Part shown: one piece after another, positions 50,501-62,667 of the stretch
Position numbering within the stretch: position 1 is the stretch's first letter
How the letters are laid out: the number at the start of each line of letters is the position of its first letter
Origin: Lingula anatina
Taxonomy: Eukaryota > Brachiopoda > Lingulata > Lingulida > Lingulidae
Reading direction: 5' to 3'
DNA length: 64,000 nt
Assembly: GCF_001039355.2 (NCBI RefSeq)
Contig: NW_019773581.1
Span: 389,840-453,839, forward strand
Position numbers and translations under genes: made by a program
Notes under the pieces: model-generated
Databases searched by the model: none
Told to the model about the DNA's origin: nothing
What the model saw: the letters and a program-made list of their open reading frames with translations, nothing else

Positions 50501-51977
50501 TTGGCATCTTTACAAAGCATAAGCATATAACTGAAGTGCTCTCTGTATTATATAAGTGTGTGCCCAATTTTAGAACACGTACCCCTCTTAGAAGGTCCTA
50601 GCTTATGCATCTCTTGGGACTTTAGATTATGTAGACCCTAGTAGCAGACGGCAAGGTGCAACTTTCATCCAGTGTACTTGGGGGAAACAGTACAGTAGGA
50701 GAGAAGTGAAGAAAATCAAATGCATTAACTAATAATTTCACTACCTTTCACGAAAACTTCATTTGAGCAGGTATGCTATCATCATGATATTTGCATATAG
50801 GATCCTTTGTGTGATTGTTAAATGGGTCCTTGTTTGCTGTGAAAAATCCTCAGAAACCTAACTGATCATACAATAGTGAAGAAAAAACAATTTATCTGCG
50901 GGATGGTTTATTCAACATTCATTTTCTGTGACTGTTTGGTTCTGGAATTTCAGACCACCAGAACCAAGCCAGTGAAGGACAACCTGCTGCAAATGAACCA
51001 AAAGCAAAGAAACCAAAAGTCAAGAAACCCCAAGGCAGTGGGGTCACTCCTCTTGATTCCATCCTCCAAATGCAGGAGAAGATGCTCCACAAAGGACAAG
51101 CCACACCCAGAGTTAGTTTCCCACAGGGGCCACAGAGTCAAACCAGTGGTGTGAGGACTGGTGAGAGGAATGGTAGGGATATGATTTCTATTCAAATTAT
51201 ACTAAAATCGTTTAGCAACCAAGACTTGAAGTGAATGCTAAAGACAAACTTTTTAAATAATTTTAAAATCTGACAGAATGGTTGTACATTTTTCTGTTAC
51301 AAGTTTTTGATTGATTTGATTTAAGAAATTGTTATCCACATAATGATTGTTCAAAATGTATGATCAGATAAGGAATTCAAGAACAATAAATGAAGCAACA
51401 CAAGATTGCTTCATAAAGTTTCATATCAAAATGTATGAAAAATAATCACTTAATTGTAATTGAGCTGGTACTTCAAAGTGATATTTTCATATTTCTTTTT
51501 TTTCTTCTGGGTCTGAATTTTGTATATTTTCATTTCAATGAGTAGCTAATATTTTTGACAAATCCACTGTTTTTATTAAGTGTTAATTGTAAGTTTTTTT
51601 ATTTTTCTTCTGTTTTATCCTCTTCTTTTTAGATGTCCCTCAAAATTCAGCACAGCATCAGCAGCTTCCTGCTAAAGAAGATGTGTCAGACTATAACAGA
51701 CCTCAGACACAGAATTTAGTTTACAGTTTGTGGACATTTGGCAACTTAAAGCTGCTGGTACGAAGCAACATCCATGGTGTTATGAGGGACGAACAGTTAG
51801 GGGTATGGTGAAATTGTTTTGAGTAAAGATGGTAACAAAAGTGAGTTGTTTACAAAGAAAGTAAGCATAATTTATGGCGTTAATGTGATTATAGACTGTA
51901 ATTTTCTCAATAGTTTTGGATAAGAGAATATCTTGGGTTAAAAGGGGCAAATTTTGAAACTTTTTTCCTGTATATAA

Positions 51978-52040
<63 letters not shown>

Positions 52041-52484
52041 GTATATATGAGTAAATTTGATTGAGATATTATAGTCTTCTGGTATTATTTTAGACTCGTA
52101 AAGTTGCAGTAGTCCCAAAAATGGAGTATCAAGCAATGTACGGTGCAGAGCAGACAACGTTTAGCGAGACAGCAAGGATGTGGATGACTTCTTTTCTAAG
52201 ACAGAATTGTAACATTGTGCGAGGTATTATGATCATCTTAATCTATGAGCGGATTCTCAACGAATTAAGCCAGGCTTTACAAAGCCGGTGACCTAAAAAT
52301 GGCGGACGTACATGAAAGAAAAACCGCCTAATCTTTTAATAGTCTCTCCGNGGCCTTACAAAGAAAGTAAGCATAATTTATGGCGTTAATGTGATAATAG
52401 ACTGTAATTTTCTCAATAGTTTTGGATAAGAGAATATCTTGGGTTAAAAGGGGCAAATTTTGAAACTTTTTTCCTGTATATAAG

Positions 52485-52524
<40 letters not shown>

Positions 52525-53225
52525 ATATGAGTAAATCTGATTGAGATGTTATAGTCTTCTGGTATTATTTTAGACTCGTAAAGTTGCAGTAGTCCCAAAA
52601 ATGGAGTATCAAGCAATGTACGGTGCAGAGCAGACAACGTTTAGCGAGACAGCAAGGATGTGGATGACTTCTTTTCTAAGACAGAATTGTAACATTGTGC
52701 GAGGTATTATGATCATCTTAATCTATGTAATGTTAAGAACTTAGTATAATTGCAATAATATTTAATAAAATCTATGATTAAGGTGAGCAATTTTAAGTTA
52801 CATCTGTTATTACATTGTACGTGTTTTAACATATTATTAAAATAATTGCTTATTAAATCTTTGGAACTCCAGGACGTACAATAATTTTAATGAAATTATT
52901 TCAAAATACAAATGAATAAAACTTGATTTATACACATCTACTAAATAAATCTTTCTATTAATGTTTTGAAGAAATGGAAGGGACAGTTTCCAAAATTTTC
53001 TTATTAAGTAAATGCCGTACTTTCATGAAACAGTTCGGAAATTACTAGAAAAATGAGTTTAACAAAAGTTATCAGTTAACATTATCTTTGATTTTGATAG
53101 AGGGAGTGGGGTATTTTCAGGTCTGAAATTTGTTGCTTTCTTAGAGAATAGATGTTAAACTTAAGTATATTATAATTAGTAGTGTATAGAGCCTAAAATG
53201 TGCACTCATTTCATGTGCTCAATAA

Positions 53226-53272
<47 letters not shown>

Positions 53273-54261
53273 ACTCATCACAGAGCACCACTGATCCCAA
53301 AAAGAAGTGGTTTGAGAAGGCCATTTTTTTCTCTATTTTTTAATATGTATTTATATATCGTTATTATTTTTGTTTCCAGCAAGAATCAATGTGTTCACCT
53401 CAGAAGTGATGACCCTAGAGGAGCTGGACACGTCTAAAATCCTCTACCCCAGGTGTCCATTCAGGTGGGTCACTTTAATTATAATTATAATATGATAAAG
53501 CTGAGCCATATTTTTCTTGTTATGAAACCAACACAGTATTCTCAGTTAAATAGATATAACTGTCTATTTAATTTTAGTCAAAAGTGAACTAAAATTTGGT
53601 TTTAAAGACTTTTGGGCTACAATGCTTTTGTGAAACAGGCCTTGTATTTTAAAACAATCTCTGAATTTGCTTGAATTAACAAGACATAGAGCTTTAATAT
53701 AATAATAATTATTATTTTCAGCCCTGACAATACAATGCCAGTGGTTTACCATGTGTTGGAGAAACTTGCAATGTAGGTCAAAATACTTGTAGTATGCTAT
53801 ATAAGATTTGATAGTGAAATGATTCAGGTGTATCCTAACTGGAAACTTACAAGTCTTTTGACTAGTAGGCTTTCAAGTTATGTGGACAACTTATAAATGT
53901 GCTCTAAGTGGTATTCGGACTGTCAGTTTGTTTCTTTGTGTAGTATTTAAATTAATGATTTATTTTTCAGTCCCATTAATTCATTTGTTTATATAAGGTT
54001 ACCTGAAGGACATTACCTGCTGAGTCATGAAAAGGGAGACAGCAGCTGTCATATCAGGAGAAGCACAGATCCAGATAAGAAGTAAGTGGGAATATTGTAT
54101 TATCTGGTAATGGGTTAAGGAGTTATTCAAAAGCAGCAAAGTTGAATAACTTGTGTGTAGAGAATTACGTATTCCAGAAGTGAAGAAAGATAAACATAGC
54201 ACTGGATTTTTGCTGCACTACAGCATTTATTCATGAGTAAAAAAAAGTGAAATCGATGTAT

Positions 54262-54315
<54 letters not shown>

Positions 54316-55154
54316 ATTTGTGTTTTTAATTATTTGACTGCCATTTTCCTTGGCAGAGGTCTTTGCTCATGGAGTCCTCACTACATGTGTTTCTATCCAT
54401 ATCGTCCAGGGGCAGCTATAATCTTCACAACAGTCACCTGTGTACTGACTTGACCTCTGACCACCACAGAGAAGATAGCCAGTGGATACCAGTTGACCCC
54501 AACGTGATGCTGCCTTACTACCATAAGAAGTTTGACCGCATACCAGCGACTTTTGACCCCAAAGGTATGCAGACTTATAGTATAACTAGACTGATTATGT
54601 TATAAAGATTTTAATGTCTGTGCCAGTGAAGTAAAGTTTTTTTTTCCTTGTTGTTGATCTGTGGACAAATATCTGTAAAGATTATAATTATTTATTATAT
54701 GTATTCACAGAATTTGGTAAGTATAGGCCGCTATTCAACGAGGAAAGAAGTCGTCGTACCCTTATCATTTCAGCTCTGTCTGGGTCTTCTACGATTTTTG
54801 AAAAAATATTTTTTTAAATATTATTTCCATTTGGTTGATGTCTTTACCATTGAAGTGCACTTTAGACTGATTTCAGTTTTTGATCCCTGACTTTTTTTGT
54901 AAAAATGAATATTTATGATTTTTTTTATTCTGTGCTGCCTGTTAAACTAGGAGTCAGTATAGTCCTAAATTATACTTCCCGTTTTATTTATGCTTGTTTT
55001 ATAACTATTATGTGTTTAGAAGTACTTGTATTGTGATTCCCTGGTCATAGCATTTCAAAGAATTTTCATTCATGTTCTTATAGATATGTCGGCAACACAG
55101 AAGTTCAACTCGGGACAGAGTCAGCCAAAGAACAAGAAAAAGAAGAAAAAATGA
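44593..55154 (+). CDS. ICE2: ICE2 (NARG2), little elongation complex subunit 2
   Basis: ICE2 belongs with ICE1 and ELL to the little elongation complex that drives Pol II snRNA transcription (known). Eighteen exons join in phase: 44593-44612, 44860-45040, 45335-45646, 46164-46283, 46957-47091, 47708-47851, 48088-48247, 48527-49627, 49978-50102, 50295-50478, 50954-51160, 51633-51802, 52094-52223 (copy 52574-52703), 53380-53464, 53722-53772, 53998-54081, 54359-54564, 55084-55154; 1161 residues. Anchors: EWDPPLRNGQGCFF, RKRVPYPRKSSLSRAQQKKY, YQHQWELPVTI, EEVETFGV, GVTPLDSILQMQEKML, and the conserved NARG2 C-terminal domain (LVYSLWTFGNLKLLVRS, VVPKMEYQAMYGAE, INVFTSEVMTLEEL, LPEGHYLLSHEKGDSS, WIPVDPNVMLPYYHKKFDRI) with a Lys-rich end. 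AT-hook-like KRGRGRPRK (~687) and RKRGRPRKNP (~772) lie in the disordered middle. Intron 1 uses a GC donor. A candidate poly(A) signal is at 55307. Confidence 0.95.
45186..45383 (+). repeat. 99-bp tandem duplication over the ICE2 exon 3 acceptor
   Basis: The segment GGTAATATAATTGGATAATA..CCTGGCAG plus the first ~46 nt of exon 3 occurs twice, offset 99 bp. The second copy continues into the full exon. The first copy would be a 50-nt exon (45236-45285) bounded by GGCAG and ATCAG|GTAAT, which would break the frame. Confidence 0.9.
51850..52247. repeat. Duplicated block 3, first copy
   Basis: Matches 52356-52727: the same GTTTTGGATAAGAGAATATC intron segment, a TA microsatellite of different length, ICE2 exon 13 without coding change, and the following intron start. 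It then diverges for about 100 bp (52248-52350) up to a single N. Confidence 0.88.
51981..52048 (+). repeat. (TA)n microsatellite
   Basis: About 55 bp of TA plus GTATAT variants; the counterpart at 52488-52528 is shorter, an allelic-type length difference. Confidence 0.9.
52356..52727. repeat. Duplicated block 3, second copy
   Basis: Begins 5 bases after the N at 52351 and continues into the unique intron that leads to exon 14. Contains a second full ICE2 exon 13 (52574-52703). Using both exon copies would shift the frame (130 nt), so only one can be in the real transcript. Confidence 0.88.
53228..53270 (+). repeat. (ATT)n microsatellite
   Basis: About 14 ATT units in an ICE2 intron. Confidence 0.95.
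54264..54312 (+). repeat. (GT)n microsatellite
   Basis: About 24 GT units upstream of ICE2 exon 17 (acceptor at 54358). Confidence 0.95.
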
Positions 55155-56862
55155 GTCAGAACTGATAAGCACGAAGATCATTTTGAAATATGGAAGACAG
55201 ATATACCTATTTTGTTATGCATATTTTATATGCCATTGAGAGGATATTATTACATTTTCCTGTAATACAAAAAAACTTATAAAACAGAGAATACGACAGG
55301 AAGAATAATAAAAAAGATGGGGTTTGTTCAGTGCTTCTCATATTGGACAGGTGCACGTGTATTCATCATCATCTGTGGGCACCTGTCACCCTGAGATAGG
55401 GTACGGAGGAATGTAAAAAATTGCAGCATGATTTACTTAGCGTTGCCAATGGTTGCTCATTGTTACTGATGGATGGAACCCAGTGATAGCTCAGAAAGCA
55501 TGAAGAAGATTTTTGCGTGGGATAAATGAACCCCCAAAGGATCGTTCACAAAATACTAGGACGCGATGATTAGCGTGTCTTGCGACAGGAATCTTTATAA
55601 AAGCGAATAAAATGCGAAGAAAATGTTAGTTAACATTTATTCATAGAGTTGGTGTTCTTTAACATAACAGAAATGTTTCATAGTTTATTAAGTGTTTTAT
55701 AATTTCGACCAACAACTGTGGAGGTGGTGTTTTCATCGGCGATCATTTTATTTATTTATTTATTTATTTATTTATTTGACCTTTCTTGATCTGAGTGTGT
55801 GTGTCCGTTTGCCTTATTTTAGAGGAAGAGATACATTAAAAAGGAATACTGGTATCATAATGTTTTGGGGACAGAGTGTTCTTCGTGAGAAAAAGAAGTG
55901 ATTACAACTTATGAATCTGGGCTACCTAATACTTGAAGGAAATTATTTCGTTTTTTTCGCCGTGGATATACACTATTGTAGTGCGCTCTTATTACATGTA
56001 TTGTATTTGCATTGAAGGAGGCGGGCCATAGAAAAAATATCTCCGTTGCAAACATTCCGTCGCTTTTAACAAGACTGGAAGCCACAGGGATATGCTGATG
56101 ATAGAGACGTGAGATTCATTGACCACAGGAACTCGTCTGGGCCCTCAAAATCCACTCCCTCTTTAAGATATCCCATCCTACACAGTAGAGGTTCTCAACT
56201 TTGCTCCATAAGTTCGCTTGGCAATATATATTAAATGCAGTAGGTGCTGCCTTTTGCCAATATGTTTGGATTTGTTCTATCCCTGCTTTCCCGTCGCTAT
56301 ATGATTGCTGACATTCCGACATGTACGCCCTTTCAAAAGAGATTCTTTTGAAGTGCAAATGCATTGTACAGTCCTGAATAGTTCACATTGCAGCGAACGA
56401 TTTGTTATTTATTCTCAAACTGTAAGCCTATTGTGGTGATTTTTCGAAAAATCAATCTTGTTTAAACATCCCTTTTGGTAATGCAATATGTCGAGGTAAC
56501 ATCCTCAGATATAAAAAAATGAAACTGGACACGCCGTTTAGCTAGAGACTAATCAAATTTAAAAGAATTTTCAAGTACTTTATTTGACGATGATGCAACT
56601 TAAACCCCTATATTGGATCCTGGGTTGCAGTAAGACCCACTGAAGTTACACTCTAGCCACAGGGTCCGCTGGGAGTCCGTTCAACATTATCTTATCGCCA
56701 ATATTTTGATTTTTTACGCCATATTAGAAGCCCCTGATATCAGAGGGCGCATTGAAGCACGCTATCATACACGCTATGTGTGTGTAGTCATCATGTGATA
56801 TCTTGGGCATTCCTTTGTATTTGAAGTTTACAAAAATTGTAAAAGAATAGAAAAGAAAAAGA

Positions 56863-57440
56863 TTTTACCTCCGCCAAGGAGGTTATGTTTTCACCCCTGT
56901 TTGTTTGTTCGTTTGTCTGTCTTTCTGTTTGTCATCAACATAACTCAGGTTATGGATGAATTTCGATGAAATTTTCAGGGTAGGTCAGAAATGGGTTTAC
57001 TTAGACTGGATTTCCATACTTAAATCGATCCATCTGGATCGACCTAATTCCCTGGGGGTTCACGCTAAATTTCTATCTGCTCAAGAGGCTTAAATGTCTG
57101 TCATGCCTACCGAATCAGCTTGGTTAAAGATAATTACACCTTAATAGCATTACTAGGCGTGACAGACAAAAGCCGGTTGCGTCGATAGCAATTCATTGAG
57201 ACTCCCCAGGGAGATAGATCGATCCAAATATATGTGAGAATGGCCCCTTAAAAGTGATAAGTTTTTGGTGGTGATCTGGATCAATGATCAATCAATAATC
57301 AATAATCATAAATAAAAAAAACTAAGTTATGGACCGATTTTGATGAAATTTTCAGGAACTGTCAGAAGTGGGCCAAGGAACAGATGATTAGTTTTTTGGT
57401 GGTGATCCGGTTCAATAATCAATCAATAATAAAAAAAAAA
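56863..57440 (+). repeat. Dispersed repeat (ACCTCCGCCAAGGAGGTTATG) with internal duplication and nested MITE
   Basis: Opens CCTCCGCCAAGGAGGTTATG, then TTTGTTTGTTCGTTTGTCTG, AACATAACTCAGGTTATGGA and GATGAAATTTTCAGGGTAGG, a repeat type I know to be widespread in marine animal genomes. The segment ending TTTTTGGTGGTGATC is present twice (57257-57282 and 57391-57411), each after a GATGAAATTTTCAGG segment. The family B element (57009-57245) interrupts the first unit. Confidence 0.7.
57009..57245 (-). mobile_element. MITE family B, copy 2, nested in an older repeat
   Basis: The left arm matches the inverted right arm of 61766-61983 (ATCGATCCATCTGGATCGAC then CCCTGGGGGTTCACGCTAAA), and the right arm (ACTCCCCAGGGAGATAGATC) matches its left arm, so it is inserted in inverse orientation. 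Core GGCTTAAATGTCTGTC is retained. Longer than copy 1 at about 237 bp. Confidence 0.75.
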
Positions 57441-58193
57441 TCATTATAGAATGAAAATTTAGGAGTGAAACGGCATTGGGTGGAGACTTTGGTTTTTCTA
57501 TGACATGCCTTCGATATTACAGTAAAATTGTATTGAACTTCAATCGGTATTTTGTTCATTCTCCCCGATTTCGCTAGTGTGTGAACAGTGGCCTGCCTCG
57601 ATCATACGATTTGATCAATATCTCGTTAACGGATTTTATATCTCTATGGGAGGTTAGAAAAAAGTAGGAGAGCTAGAACTTCCTTATGTACTGGGTATTC
57701 CATATTGAAATCGAAAGTGTTCAGCCGTGGAAATTTTGTTTGAGAATAACCGCCGTCAGAAAACTCCCCGTTTTTTTTTCAAAAATTCCAAGCAAACACG
57801 ATTGAATGTTTACTTTATACCACTTAACATTTTGTAAATGCAAACAATTGCCCGATAATAAACAGGCCACATATCCATCCCCTGTGTTTACACACGTGCA
57901 CCTTGTGACCTTATGTGTCAACAAACAACGAAACTGGGTATTTGTAACGGGAATACCCTTGGTCCAAAATTATATCTTCTGAAAGCTGACGTAATGGCAA
58001 CATTACATATATAGCCTAATATTGGATCAAACAATTTTATTCGCCTAAAAACTTATGTATTGGTTGAGAGTTAATGAAAATCACGATCTAGACACAGCAC
58101 GTATGGGTTTAACAGGCTTTTTACCACACTAGAGTGAGTAATTAGAATGAGTAAACAACGGAGAACCTTCGTGGAAATTCCATGACAAAACAG

Positions 58194-58200
58194 TATAAAA
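58194..58200 (+). promoter_or_regulatory. TATA box of the alpha-kinase gene
   Basis: CAGTATAAAAACGAAG lies about 30 bp upstream of a plausible start of transcription (about 58225), which opens a short non-coding exon ending at the TTTAG|GTAAGC donor at 58291. Confidence 0.65.
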
Positions 58201-58585
58201 ACGAAGACGGTTTTGTATGTTGGTTCTTCTAAACGGACAACCATCGCTGTTCACAGTCGGCATTCCTTGGTTCTTACGGTCATTATTTTAGGTAAGCTCT
58301 TGGGTAATTCCATCCGCATTGTTTTTTAATAATTTGGTGTCGTTATATAAGATGTAAAAGCCCTTTCAACAATTTTAAGCCTCAGTTAGTGGTAAGTATC
58401 GGGGTCAGTGTACGTGTAGTCTCAGGTAATGGAAAACTGACTTCGAATCGTTCCCATTTCTGAAATAACCCGAAGAAGTAGTATCCACTTTCATTTTAAG
58501 TTTATTAACAAGCAGCTTGCTCGAAGCATAGGCCTAATGGTAACAGATAAAGAAAAAATCACATTGCTTTCACTTTCAGAACGAA

Positions 58586-59368
58586 ATGGGGGCGGAGCAG
58601 AGTAACGAAACCTACATGTCCACGTGGTCTGACGAGAGCGGTGACCAGTACTGGGCAGACTTCGAGTCCAAGCCGTTTTCAGCGGGCGCGTTTCGCCATG
58701 CTTTTAAGGGACACCTACACGGCAGGGGCCCTCGTGGCGGGGACCAGTGTGTAGTCAAAGTATTCAAGAAAGAATACGCAAAGCACATCACAGATTGGAC
58801 TGTAGATGTGGCCACTTCGAAAAAAGCCCAGTCTCTGGCCACAAAGTTCAATGAGGCTGTTCCCTCCACAAGGCCACTAAAATTTATGACCCCGATGGTC
58901 GCCAAAATGGAGAAGAGGGCGGGGTTTAAGTTATTCTGGATATTCGACATTCCTGACGAAGATTCAGCCAAAATCGTTTTTGAGAACGAATACGTCTGCA
59001 TGGAGCCTTTTTTGACTGGCACGTATCAGAAGTTTAACGCAAATAATGGTTGGGTCAACCCTAACATGAATGTCTCCCTAATCCCTGCTTTTTCTCACTG
59101 GACGTGGGCTCACAGTGGTGGGAAATACCTGGTCTGCGACATTCAAGGGGTTCGGGATGACGACGAGTATCTCCTGACGGACCCTGCGATTCATTCCGAC
59201 GAGGCAGGAACCTACGGCAACGCTGATCTTGGGTCTGAGGGCGTCGAAGCGTTCTTTTCCACCCACAAATGCACGGAATTCTGCAAGAACCTCCACAAAC
59301 CGCGTAATAATCGTCGCCCTCGCCGCATACGCCCCAGTCCCGGCACAACATATGGGTTTACATTGTAA
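58586..59368 (+). CDS. Small alpha-kinase (MHCK/eEF2K-type) with predicted N-myristoylation
   Basis: One coding exon of 260 residues; a 5' UTR intron (58292-58579, GTAAGC..CTTTCAG) precedes it and the ATG lies 6 nt into exon 2. Alpha-kinases are atypical Ser/Thr kinases including eEF2 kinase, myosin heavy-chain kinases and TRPM7 (known). Visible features in order: SAGAFRHAFKG (32-42, nucleotide-loop side), the ATP-contacting Lys58 in CVVKVF, VCMEPF (137-142), the HWTW..SGGKYLVCDIQGV core with His171 and Asp185, LTDPAIHS (197-204), the Gly-rich GNADLGSEG (211-219) and the zinc-site HKCTEFC (His227, Cys229, Cys233). The domain fills nearly the whole protein, ending in a basic tail (NNRRPRRIRP). 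MGAEQSN fits the MGxxxS myristoylation pattern, suggesting membrane attachment. All key residues look intact, so it is probably active; substrate unknown. Confidence 0.92.
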   Translation: MGAEQSNETYMSTWSDESGDQYWADFESKPFSAGAFRHAFKGHLHGRGPRGGDQCVVKVFKKEYAKHITDWTVDVATSKKAQSLATKFNEAVPSTRPLKFMTPMVAKMEKRAGFKLFWIFDIPDEDSAKIVFENEYVCMEPFLTGTYQKFNANNGWVNPNMNVSLIPAFSHWTWAHSGGKYLVCDIQGVRDDDEYLLTDPAIHSDEAGTYGNADLGSEGVEAFFSTHKCTEFCKNLHKPRNNRRPRRIRPSPGTTYGFTL

Positions 59369-62300
59369 ATTAGCCAGATGTGCTATATGCAATACTGTAT
59401 ATAAAATGACTATCTTCAACACCAGGGGTGTGCTGGCAAAGGTCATCAATTTTAGCTTTTCACCTTGTACTCTCTGAACAGGGTTTCTGGGAAATGGAGA
59501 CGTGTTAACTAGTGAAAATGATAATAAAAATGGACAACCCCTTAGACGTAGACGGCGAGACCTGTGGTTTATTCACTGTAGTAGGACATTGAAAACAATC
59601 GAGTGTCTTCATAATTTAACCTTTCTTACAGATACATGTATGTCATGGTTAATGTCCATAAAGGACCCCATCTATGATAATTGAGTAAGTTGCCGATGGT
59701 TAAAGCGTGGGAGTTGCAGGTTGTCTCTTGACACATGAGAATTTTTAGCCGGCGCCTGTACGCGTCGGGGAAAACGCCGAGTTACTGCTCATGACCTCAC
59801 GAAGTTTTACTTTATTTTTTGTTTTCATCAAGTTTGCTCGACTGCACGAGGCATTTAGTTGTTGGGAATCTTAATGTACGTTAGTTGCCACTCGAAAATG
59901 ACTCTTAAGGAATTGAGATGATGTTTTGCAATATATTCGTTAGTACTAGCTAGTAGACTTTCTTAGTTGAAATATAAAATGTGCTTAGTTGAAATTAAAT
60001 GTGCATAATTACATTATTTGAGATCGAAATGTTGAAATAGATTCAGATAAGGATTTGTTGTAAATTGGCGGAGAAAAGCGAGCTAGATAAGTATTCAAAT
60101 AGTTTTACCTCTTGCGTGAGCCATGTAACAATCACAAAGTATTATTTTTAATAAAAATAAAGAAAATTTCTCGTATTTGTTGCACCCAGATATGTCTTGT
60201 TGTCTTTCTTTGGTCCACGTGTCACTAATATAAGAAATCTAGCTTCTAATTTTAGAATCATTCGTAGTAAAGTAAGACGTAAAATATGTTTCTGAAGAAG
60301 AGCTGTTTTGTAAATATATTTGGATTCGAATGAGCTTTAAAATTTAGAAATGAGAATTTATTTGATTAAGATCGGTTTAGAACAAAATGATCCTTCTTCT
60401 TGGGCATGTGACAGGAAGGAGTGCCATAGATACTGAGTGCCGCGTTTTGGTAGTTTCTCGAACAAGAAATTAGATCGTGTGGTAAGTGATTTGAATTAAA
60501 ATTAATCGACACATTAATTTCTCCCCATTTATTTGACTCTCATTAATTTAGAAGTAAAAAGCGTCAAAATGTAACTGATATAGATACCAAAATTGAATAA
60601 GATGTCTTACATGCAGAACAACACGATAGCAAACAAATGAAGCAAAATATGGATAATAATATTAATCTATGCTGCGGATGTGAGATATTTGGAATAGGAT
60701 GCACAATTAAACTTTACGTCACCCCCTCCCAAATATGAAAGGTTTAGATAAAGATACATCTTCTGTCTGTTGATTTAGCATTTTAGGTACCATCTATTAT
60801 ATGTGTTAGTGAAGTATGAATTTCAAACAACCTACATTTATGAGGGCTTGAAAGTAGAATGCGTTAGCGGTGACAAGTGTCACAATACGTTCAGTCAGCC
60901 GTCGCAATCAGTTGGATCTGTTAAGTGCAAATAGGTCGGCAGCAGGTCACATGATCATTTTGTGTGGAAATTCCAAGATCAGCCAGACTGATGTTTCGAA
61001 ATGATATAAATATAAATCTGACAAAAAATATTTGAATTGTGGTCGGGCGAATTTAAACCGGTGATTGCTGGCGAAAATTGACTTTATATATGTTTAATAA
61101 TATGAATTTAGAATTTGAAGGTGAACAAATAATATAAAAAATGGAAGCGTTGTTTCTACTCGACCTTTATAGGGACTACATATTTTCAAGCGTTGCTTCG
61201 ATTTTTTTAAATAAATGAAAACGAAATAAGTAAAACAACTGAAAACTACATACTGTTTAAAGACTTCCTTATACATGTTTATTCAGAAAAATAAAGAAAT
61301 GGCTTATAAATGATACTTTGTTTATCAAACATAAAATAAATAAATTTAAGATAGCATGGAAATAGCACAAACGCACATTTATCAACACGACAAATTTACA
61401 TATAAAACTTAGAGACTCTAAAGAAGTCACTTAAAGAGATTTGTTTTAAAATAGCCTTTGGCTGGAGGTCTGTCTTATGCTCATCTAGTACACAAAAATG
61501 AAAACGATTCGCATTTGAAAAAATGTGGGGAAATTACAAAATTATTATTTTAATTTTCTTTTAAATCTATGCTGGTGATTAAACGGGTGCGAAATCAACT
61601 GCCTGTGCATGCAGAACTGCATCTGAACCAAGAACTCAAACAAAATAACAATAATCAATTAATAAATAGTTTGATGAACTGCACAGAAGAGACATAAGAA
61701 ATTGGGAGGTACTGATTTCGGTACCTTTAGATATTCTATTTGTATACATGTGGATTCTTAGAGACCATTCCCACAGATATTTAGATCGATCTATCCCCCT
61801 CGGGAGTCTCACTAGATTGCTGTCAGGTTAATCGGCTTAAATGTCTGTCCCGCCTACTAAAAGCTGTAAGGTGATAATTAACTTTAGTGCGCTCTCGGCT
61901 CCCAGAAGCTGACAGCAATTTAGCGTGAACCCCCAGGGAGTTAGGTCGATCCAGATGGATCGATCTAAATCTGTGGCAGCCCACTCTTAAAGATGTAAGG
62001 CTTTGGCGGTATTGTTTCTGTGCAGTCGATGTAGGGGAATCTGTCATCTTTCAAAAAACAATTTTAGCCTAAAGTTTAGCCTAAAATTTAAGACTCAAGA
62101 TAAACCATAGCAGTTTCTTAAAATGAAATATTGTGCCCTTTTCGAACAAGTCGTACGCTGCTTGTGTTTCAGGGCAATATTAATTCTATTTAATTGATGC
62201 ACTATTGATTCAACTAGAACTGAGGTAAGACTAGAAGGTTCAGATCCATTTTCGGGCTCAAATCATTTTGTGAAACCAATCCCTGACAGACGATTTCTGA

Positions 62301-62667
62301 CAGTTTTTTGGAATAAAAAATAATAAAAATTGATCCTTATTTCATTTCATATTTCTGGAAAAATAGATTCCAAGCTAAAATAATCTTTCAATGGCACTGG
62401 GAATAGAAATGATGATTTAATAATGATTTCCTAAGAATGAAAAACAAAAATGATCAAGATCAGTAATAGATGAGAGATGATAGAAATTAAAACATAGCGT
62501 TTAAAACGCGTCTAGGGGTTAATATGAAGAGATCTTCAGGTACAAATGTAAAAAATGTTATATTTCAATCCTTGTGCGCGCTTGGACCGTTTCAATTCAT
62601 CTTACATCTTAGGCGGTTAATATGGCATATTTTTCATTTTGTCATTTATAAATGGAAGAACTCGATA
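59369..62667. other. Alpha-kinase 3' UTR and intergenic region
   Basis: A candidate poly(A) signal AATAAA is at 60150-60155, giving a 3' UTR of about 0.8 kb. Beyond it lie AT-rich sequence and the family B MITE at 61766-61983. The short ORFs here show no recognisable domains. Confidence 0.55.
61766..61983 (+). mobile_element. MITE family B, copy 3 (best-preserved long TIRs)
   Basis: Left arm CCATTCCCACAGATATTTAG..ATCGATCTATCC..CTCACTAGATTGCTGTCAG; right arm inverted is CTGCCACAGATTTAGATCGA..CTAACTCC..TTCACGCTAAATTGCTGTCAG. Arms of about 65-80 bp enclose a ~60-bp core with TCGGCTTAAATGTCTGTCCC. A strong hairpin is expected. No ORF. Confidence 0.8.

Larger units (their letters stand above)
55155..58190. 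other. ICE2 3' UTR and intergenic repeats
   Basis: Contains a likely ICE2 poly(A) signal AATAAA (55307-55312), a (TTTA)n tract (55747-55780) and the dispersed repeat with nested MITE (56863-57440). No supported gene; the ORFs at 56116-56364 and 57721-57924 have no recognisable features. Confidence 0.55.

Noticed and set aside
58612-59449. Minus-strand ORFs of 136, 96 and 123 codons
   Set aside because: Shadows of the alpha-kinase exon.
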